From the NCBI RefSeq assembly GCF_029784155.1, contig NC_073692.1, forward strand, positions 234,192,503 through 234,256,502: a DNA stretch of 64,000 nucleotides, written 5' to 3'. Shown one piece after another: positions 58,521-64,000 of the stretch. This DNA is from Uranotaenia lowii (Eukaryota > Arthropoda > Insecta > Diptera > Culicidae). Under the pieces are notes generated by a model. It worked only from the letters and a program-made list of their open reading frames with translations, was not told where the DNA came from and did not search any database. Every line of letters starts with the position of its first letter. Positions within the stretch are counted from its first letter, which is position 1. The position numbers were made by a program, and so were the translations under genes.

Positions 58521-59689
58521 AAAGACATGAACCATTTCTATAAATCCATTCAAGCTTATTTTGCTTTGTGTTAAGCCTAGTTACCTAAGGAGGGTCGCTC
58601 GTGTTTTGTTTTGTGAGTCACGATTGCCAGACGTTGCACGTAGCCAAAATATGACTTTTTGTTTGTGTTTTTTTAACGATTCAACTTTCGACATCGGGCG
58701 TTGTAATAGAAAAAAATGGTTCAATCCAAAAAAAATCGAAAGAAAAAAAATCTCTCGGCTACCTCACGAGATCTAAAAGTTCACACAAATACGAACCAAG
58801 GCCATCACGAAGGCTTATGTTAAGTTTATGGGTAGCAGAGTAGAAAAAATGGTATACATAAAATAGCTGCCTTCGGGGGGCGGATTTTTCCCGGGGCTTT
58901 CGTTTGGCCCTAGCCATCATGCCAAGTCAAGTCTAAAGCTGGAAGCCAAAATTTGGCAGAAGCCAAGACAGTCCTGCCGTGTTGAAGTTTAAGTTTGTAT
59001 ACACTTTTTATTGCTTTTTTCAAGTTGACGGTCAATTGCTTCGAGGGTTTTTTCGGAAGGCCCCTCCAGAGATGGCACAGGTCAGTTTCACTTACTCCGG
59101 TAATTGTGGTGATTATCATTTGTCAGATCGTGTACTTTCTTTGGGCGGTGGGATCGAATACTTAGTGTGGGAATATTGGAACGGAAGAGTCAGGCTCTTT
59201 ATGTTTTGATCGAAGTTGTTGGAAGTGACATGATCAAAAAAACTGTGTTTATATAAAAATATAAATTTTAAATTAACTTAGATAGAAAATTTACCTTATG
59301 TAGAATGTTAAATTCAAAGTTTAACACCAGAATTTATGAAAACATCTAAGTAAAATTTAAATTTTATACTAAGTTAAGCTCGTGTTCTCAGGTTATTTAG
59401 CAATATATACACAATAAAAATAAGTGTTATCCGTGACTAATTACTTGAACATACAAAAAAGCAAAAAGTCTGTGGGAAAGGTTGTAATCTTCTATCAAGT
59501 GTATTAAATATGGTGTTATTTCCTTAAAATGTGAATGTGAAATTAATAAACATAAACAATTCACGATGAAAGAAAGCATCACATTTTAGTTTAAAAAGTT
59601 TGACAATAGAAAGTGTTATCTTCAAATATAATTAAAAATAAAGATACATGTGACAAATGTGCTTTTCAAGTATACGCTGATGAGGCTGG
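58521..59689. other. Mixed sequence, no gene called
   Basis: Several frames of 69-76 codons overlap at 58561-59209 on both strands; none is recognised. A GC-rich CCTTCGGGGGGCGG occurs near 58872. The remainder is AT-rich. Confidence 0.3.
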
Positions 59690-59850
59690 GTCATTCGGCC
59701 GAAAGCCATTCGTATGGACGTTAGGTCGAATTGATTATCTGGCCGAACAGGCCACTAGGCTGAATGGTTTATTCGGCCAACGGTTATCCAGCCGAAGGCT
59801 GATAGACCGAAAGGACGCAAGGCCGAAAGGATGTTCGGTCGAATGGGATG
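59690..59850 (+). repeat. Degenerate GGCCGAA repeat cluster
   Basis: Nine or so occurrences of CGGCCGAA/GGCCGAA/GGTCGAA and their variants spaced 10-25 bases apart (for example 59696, 59725, 59741, 59776, 59791, 59811, 59827). GC-richer than its flanks. Probably a degenerate minisatellite. The 81-codon frame across it is a by-product. Confidence 0.55.
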
Positions 59851-60084
59851 AATTGTAGGCATCACAGTGGACAGTAAAGTGGACTGAACAAGTACAGCAA
59901 ACTATGAGCTGACTCAAACAGAAAACTCAAAATAGTCTAAATTTTCTTTAGCTATCTTCATCTACATTGTTTTTAATTTTATTTTAAAAACAATTCGAAC
60001 GTTGTTAACGTATTTTGATGTACAATGAATATTTGAGGTGTTTGGTTTTGGTCACTTTGTTATAAGATTTTTGTTTTGAATAAT

Positions 60085-60180
60085 CACTGGATTCCGCTTG
60101 ATTTGTTCGGATTTTGTGTAAAAAAAAAGTCCAGATTTTTCTAGATTTTGAAAATAGTTGTACGGATTTGCCCAGCCAAT
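60085..60180. repeat. Fragment related to CCCGG element
   Basis: Contains TTGTTCGGATTTTG, AGTCCAGATTTTTCTAGAT and GTACGGATTTGCCCAG, resembling the TGCCCGGATTT-type repeats of the 51361 element. Too short and diverged for firm assignment. Confidence 0.3.
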
Positions 60181-60198
60181 AAAAATGTGTGTTTCACT

Positions 60199-60360
60199 GG
60201 GGCCTCTGTTCTTGTTATATAATACGTTTTAAATCCAATTTTCTCGTTTCAAATCTTTTTTTGGCTAGATTTCTAGGGATTGAAGTAGTATGATTAAAGT
60301 AATGTTTTTTTTCTTCCTCGGAGAATCCATTGAACCCCCTCCCCCTAATACGGGCTTGCT
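60199..60360 (+). repeat. Dispersed repeat, copy 2 of 2
   Basis: Diverged partner of 6069-6230, same orientation. Shares GGGGCC, CTTGTTATATAA, AATCCAATTTTCT, GGCTAGATTTC, AGTATGATTAAAGTAAT and TTCTTCCTCGG. Class unknown. Confidence 0.5.
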
Positions 60361-61022
60361 GTTGTAAAAAGCTAAACAACTTCGAAGATAACCGAGATAT
60401 CTCAAAGTTCTACAAGTTCTCAATTTTTAGATGTTTGAAAGTTTATTTCTTCAGATGAGATTAGCGGGAAAAGGGTAAATTGTGGGCCATACATGAACAT
60501 TCATTAGTTGAACATATTTTCTGTTTGGCTTCGGTTTGCTTAAAACATACCAGTTGAACATGAACGTCGAGTTTGCTATCAAACCTCTAAAATTACAAAC
60601 AACCGTTGTCAAATCCTTTACCATTCAGAAAACAATACCTACTATAATATTCTTCTTTTCTATTACACACGCTTATATTTTTTTTTTTTGCTATAAATGG
60701 AATTTACATGGATTAAAAACATTTTGCGTATATCATGGAACAAAATTCAAATTTTCCTAAAATACGATATTTATTTCAACTAGTTTAGGGCTACCATATC
60801 CCGCAGCGCCAAAAAGAGTGCGTTGAGATTATTTTTTAAAAAAAAGTAAGGCAAATCGATTTACATATATTCACATAAATGTACGAAGCTTTTGAGTAAC
60901 TGGCTTTTGCACGTAATGCCTACTATTTAGGTGTTTATTGCATACACAAAGGCGCTAATTTCCTTTTAAATTTAGTTCGAACCACCGAAGAAGCCTTTCT
61001 TAAAAAGTATAAAAAGTATATG
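60361..61022. other. AT-rich sequence, nothing recognised
   Basis: No gene supported. A short AAATTGTGGGCCATACATGA near 60478 recalls the GTGGGCCA motif of the element at 50475 and may be a stray terminus. Confidence 0.35.
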
Positions 61023-61238
61023 CAGTATAAAAGCCCACTAATCCGAGATAATCAGGGGAAAGACCATCTTGAATTACTGGAAACTACAGATTACACGAAT
61101 TACATTGAAACCCCTATCCTTTTGCTCTGATTTTGCATATTTTTCGGGCGTAGCTCAGTAAATCCATGGTGTCTCGATTAACGCGGAAGCTCCTCGGATA
61201 ACTGGAGCGGGGATAAGTCGAGTTCGACTGTGTTGAGG
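61023..61238. mobile_element. Possible pogo/Tigger-like MITE
   Basis: The right end is the inverse of CAGTCGAACTCGACTTATCC, followed inward by CCAGTTATCCGAGGAGC. The left end CAGTATAAAAGCCCACTAAT then CCGAGATAATC is a weaker match. CAGT termini with internal TTATCCGA-type repeats recall pogo/Tigger elements. TG, not the usual TA, lies outside both ends. Non-coding and probably old. Confidence 0.35.
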
Positions 61239-61959
61239 CGAATTTCTGGATTTTACTTAGATATAAACAATTATTATCAATCACAAAACATCTTAAGATT
61301 TAACAGAAAATCCCGATTTAAACAGCAAATATTCGAGATTCCATCCAATGGCATCCTAATTTTCAAGCAAACAACAGCATTTTTTCCGAATTAGGCCAGA
61401 ACAAATTTGAAATCCTTCTCCTTACTTTGAGTGAGACTGGGATCATATCATTCAATAATTCATCAATAATTCAAATTTTCAATAAATTGGATCGAATTGA
61501 ACAAAACCTTGTATGCAAGAACCTTGCATACAATCTTCATAGCACAAAAATAAAAAAAATAGAGATATTTTAGATAAAAAAATTGAAAAAATCTCGAATT
61601 CAAAAGGCGATATATTTCCCATTTTCTATAGTTTACTTTCGATCCTTTTACTGTTTGGATTTTTGAAGAATTTATCAATTTTTTCAATACAATACCTAAA
61701 ACTTCAGGTATAGATTTCTCCCTTCAGGGTTTTCGAAAAATTCCTACTTTCATTCAAACGACGATCTTTTCCACCATTTTCTTCCACAATACTTAATGTT
61801 TTTAACGCACGCGACATAACGCGAGCCGTCTTTCACTGAATTACTCACTAAACTGATTCGTCTTTTTTCTTCAGTTCCTGTCAAACTCTCCTCTTCCAAA
61901 TGTCAACACAACTGTCTCTAATTTAAACGAAAGCTCTCAAAAACCTGAAGTTTCCGAGT
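61239..61959. other. AT-rich sequence, nothing recognised
   Basis: No gene supported. A short tandem GTATGCAAGAACCTTGCATAC-like palindrome sits near 61510-61531. Confidence 0.35.
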
Positions 61960-62128
61960 AGCATGAACGGACGGTGCTCTTATCAGCACCCGCGATTGAA
62001 CAATGTTAATCAGATAGATTAACATTGGCTCTTTTGCATAACATACCTGCCAGTTCAGGGGGTCGTTGGATGGATTATACATACATACATACATACATAC
62101 ATACAGCATGAACGGACGGTGCTCTTAT
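61960..62128 (+). repeat. 24-bp direct repeats flanking a 121-bp segment
   Basis: An identical 24-base sequence containing GCATGAACGGACGGTGCTCT lies at 61960-61983 and 62105-62128. The segment between them contains an AATGTTAATC/GATTAACATT hairpin near 62002-62026 and ends in a (ATAC)n run at about 62077-62104. The structure suggests a local duplication or a slippage event next to the microsatellite. Confidence 0.75.
62077..62104 (+). repeat. (ATAC)n microsatellite
   Basis: About seven ATAC units ending exactly at the second 24-base direct repeat. Confidence 0.9.
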
Positions 62129-62748
62129 TTCATCAAAGATATTTATCCTCACTTAATTCCTTGTTGAATAAAAAGAATTTGATATTCGTTCTGGAATCAT
62201 AGTATTTAAGAAAACAAACTTCTGCAACAGAGCGACATAAGTTAGTTAGAGTACATTTCGTAAAATTTCTCAAAATGAAGAGTACGCTCATTTCTTGATC
62301 GAAAAAGAGTATATGTACTCTAAGAAAATACGTATAGTATCGGGGCTGGCAACTCTGCTGCCGTTTAGTGTTGTTTTTTAGGCTTTGTGTTAGTTTCGAC
62401 ATAGGACTGGAAAATAAGCGTTTTAAAGTGGATAAGTGCTTCTATATTGCAGTTTAAAGTATTTTGAATCCGTTAGTCTTGAGATTTTATAGCCAATGCT
62501 TGGTTTAGTGATGAAAATAGTAATTTCATTGCCAGTCCCGAGAGTTTTAGTTCGTTCCGCTTTCCGTTTTGTACCTTCATGAAAATTCGTGCTGCCAAGC
62601 ATTTTTCGTCCTCGAGCATTCGAAGTTTGAATCGGGTGTGAGTTAGGTATAACGGTAAAAAAAATAAATTTTTGTAAGTACCCCTGGGCGTGGCGTTACA
62701 TATTTGCGCGAAAATCGAACGTAACACAAGAATACGTCAGATCTTGCG

Positions 62749-62901
62749 ATGGAAAGTGAAAAAAAAAACAAACAGAAGAAATTCGCGAGCAGATTATTAG
62801 ATGGATTGGCGAGCAGCCCAGCAAACGAGTTTCATGACATGTTCGAAATTTTCAATGGGGTAGCAGACGGGCAGATAAGTATTTTCATTCCATTTTTGTA
62901 A
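62749..62901 (+). CDS. Possible short exon or small protein
   Basis: A 50-codon frame from ATG at 62749 to TAA at 62899-62901, with protein-like content (KKFASRLLDGLASSPANEFH then DMFEIFNGVADGQ) in a GC-richer patch (about 62480-62880), while everything downstream is AT-rich. No matching second exon is visible to the window end. A GTAAGT at 62671 upstream could be a splice donor. I do not recognise the peptide. It could be a first coding exon of a gene extending beyond the window, or chance. Confidence 0.25.
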   Translation: MESEKKNKQKKFASRLLDGLASSPANEFHDMFEIFNGVADGQISIFIPFL

Positions 62902-64000
62902 TTATTTATGAATATTCCATCAAAAGTTTAGATAATATTTAATCATTCAAAATGCAAAGTGATTCGTGTACAAGGTTTTTGTCTTTGTCTTGAGAAACTA
63001 AACTGTGAAAATGTGGAAAATATTGAAGGGTTTCTACAAAACTAAACTACGTCATTTACTTTTAATTTTAAATAATATGACATGAGATGAAATTCTAAAA
63101 AATTAAGATAGCAAAATATAATTTACATTGCTTGATATCTCAAAATATTGAAGCATATAGCTACTATTTTTTTTAATTTTGTGATAGTATAAATAAATTA
63201 GGTTTTTTTTGTTTAAATTTTCTTATGTAAGATGGATAGTTATTGTCACAACTGTACATATAATTCGCTCGTCGCATGAAAATTCCTAATTTGTTTAAAG
63301 GATTGTTCAATTGTCAACTGTAAAAGAAAATATGAATTAAAACCAAACTAAACTGATAAGTTCTCTGTATTGCATGTAACGTTTTGTATGAAGCAGGTAA
63401 TTTTGACCTTCATTTTACAATTTTTTTTTGAGCTTACCTTTTAAGGAATTTGATTAAAGGCTATCTAACTATAAATTTTTCAGACATTTAATTTTTTAAT
63501 AAATAATCGAGTCAATCACTGGTGTTTTTTTTTCTCGGCATGTATGCATGCAATTTCAATTAGTCATTTTATTGTAGCAAAATCAAGATAATCAAATTAC
63601 TGCTAATTACATATTAATATGCCTATAAGTTTATGTACTTGAAACAGATAGGAAATGTTTTGATGAACTCCCTATAACGCGTTATATTTATATTGTTAAG
63701 CTGAACTTAGTAGGGACCTGATGAGGAATCTTTCAGAAAAAATCATAAGACGTTTTTTTAATATTTTCTATACAAAACTTAAATCCTTAAAGCATGACGG
63801 ATGAATTTTAATGTTATTTCGGATGATAAGATACAATGTTTCTTCGAAACCAGAACCCTAAAGGCACCTTTTTTCGTTCCGTGTAGTTTCCAAAATCGAA
63901 TAATATTGTGTGATTTTTAACAATTTATTTCATTATTTTATGTTTGATACCTTAATTGACTAAATCATTTAAACAAATATCAACGAAAGTAGAAATATAA
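62902..64000. other. AT-rich sequence to window end
   Basis: No gene, repeat boundary or RNA feature recognised; long A/T runs throughout. Consistent with an intron or intergenic DNA. Confidence 0.45.

Noticed and set aside
57559..58530. 323-codon repetitive protein
   Set aside because: Produced by a 13-bp tandem repeat without stops; no independent coding evidence.

Overview
The window is eukaryotic, AT-rich and almost gene-free. No complete host gene, rRNA, tRNA gene or prokaryote-style operon is visible. Stacked transposable elements dominate: one intact-looking BEL/Pao LTR retrotransposon, a truncated Tc1/mariner composite, many TA-flanked foldback elements with TAGGGGA termini, piggyBac-type TTAA elements and hAT-type elements with 8-bp target duplications. 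This mix, and the PBS matching the insect tRNA-Tyr 3' end, fits an insect and most likely a mosquito (inference, not proven). Most open frames are spurious.

Layout. 1-24 kb is AT-rich intergenic or intronic DNA carrying a 1.2-kb foldback repeat (1918-3113), a 776-bp inverted-repeat element (13670-14445), a small MITE (15057-15293), a 2-kb piggyBac-type hairpin (15891-17863), a CCCAAGTAACC element (18931-19724), a 217-bp TTAA MITE (19828-20044), a hAT element (21201-21928) inside an older repeat, and a TA-flanked element (22311-24158) with a hAT element nested in it. 24312-32272 is a BEL/Pao element on the minus strand. Its two 310-bp LTRs look identical by eye and it has a 5-bp target duplication ACAAG. 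Its gag-pol frame is broken near the C-terminus by a fragment of a related element's LTR plus a primer-binding site. It sits inside a frame that would read through if the insertion were absent, so it may disrupt a host exon.

32.5-43.9 kb is a nested stack: a TA element (32511-33366), a larger TA element (35292-38510) holding a second copy of the 22-kb element and a mariner composite, then a palindrome of ~150-bp repeats (about 39300-43010) holding two further insertions. 44.6-54 kb holds more MITEs, a 2.6-kb foldback nested in a hAT-like repeat (46913-49546), a TA element (50475-51045), a hAT-like element (51361-51815) and a nested pair of CCCAAGCAACC elements. 54-64 kb has a LINE C-terminal remnant, a 13-bp minisatellite (57.6-58.5 kb), a degenerate GGCCGAA repeat, a Tigger-like remnant, and a possible small coding exon at 62.75 kb.

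Insertion order can be read where empty sites exist inside the window. The hAT element at 22563 is absent from the sister copy at 35.3 kb. The foldback at 46913 is absent from the sister repeat at 40.2 kb. The MITE at 41971 is absent from the other arm of its host palindrome. Boundaries and duplications were read by eye; identities are estimates, not alignments.
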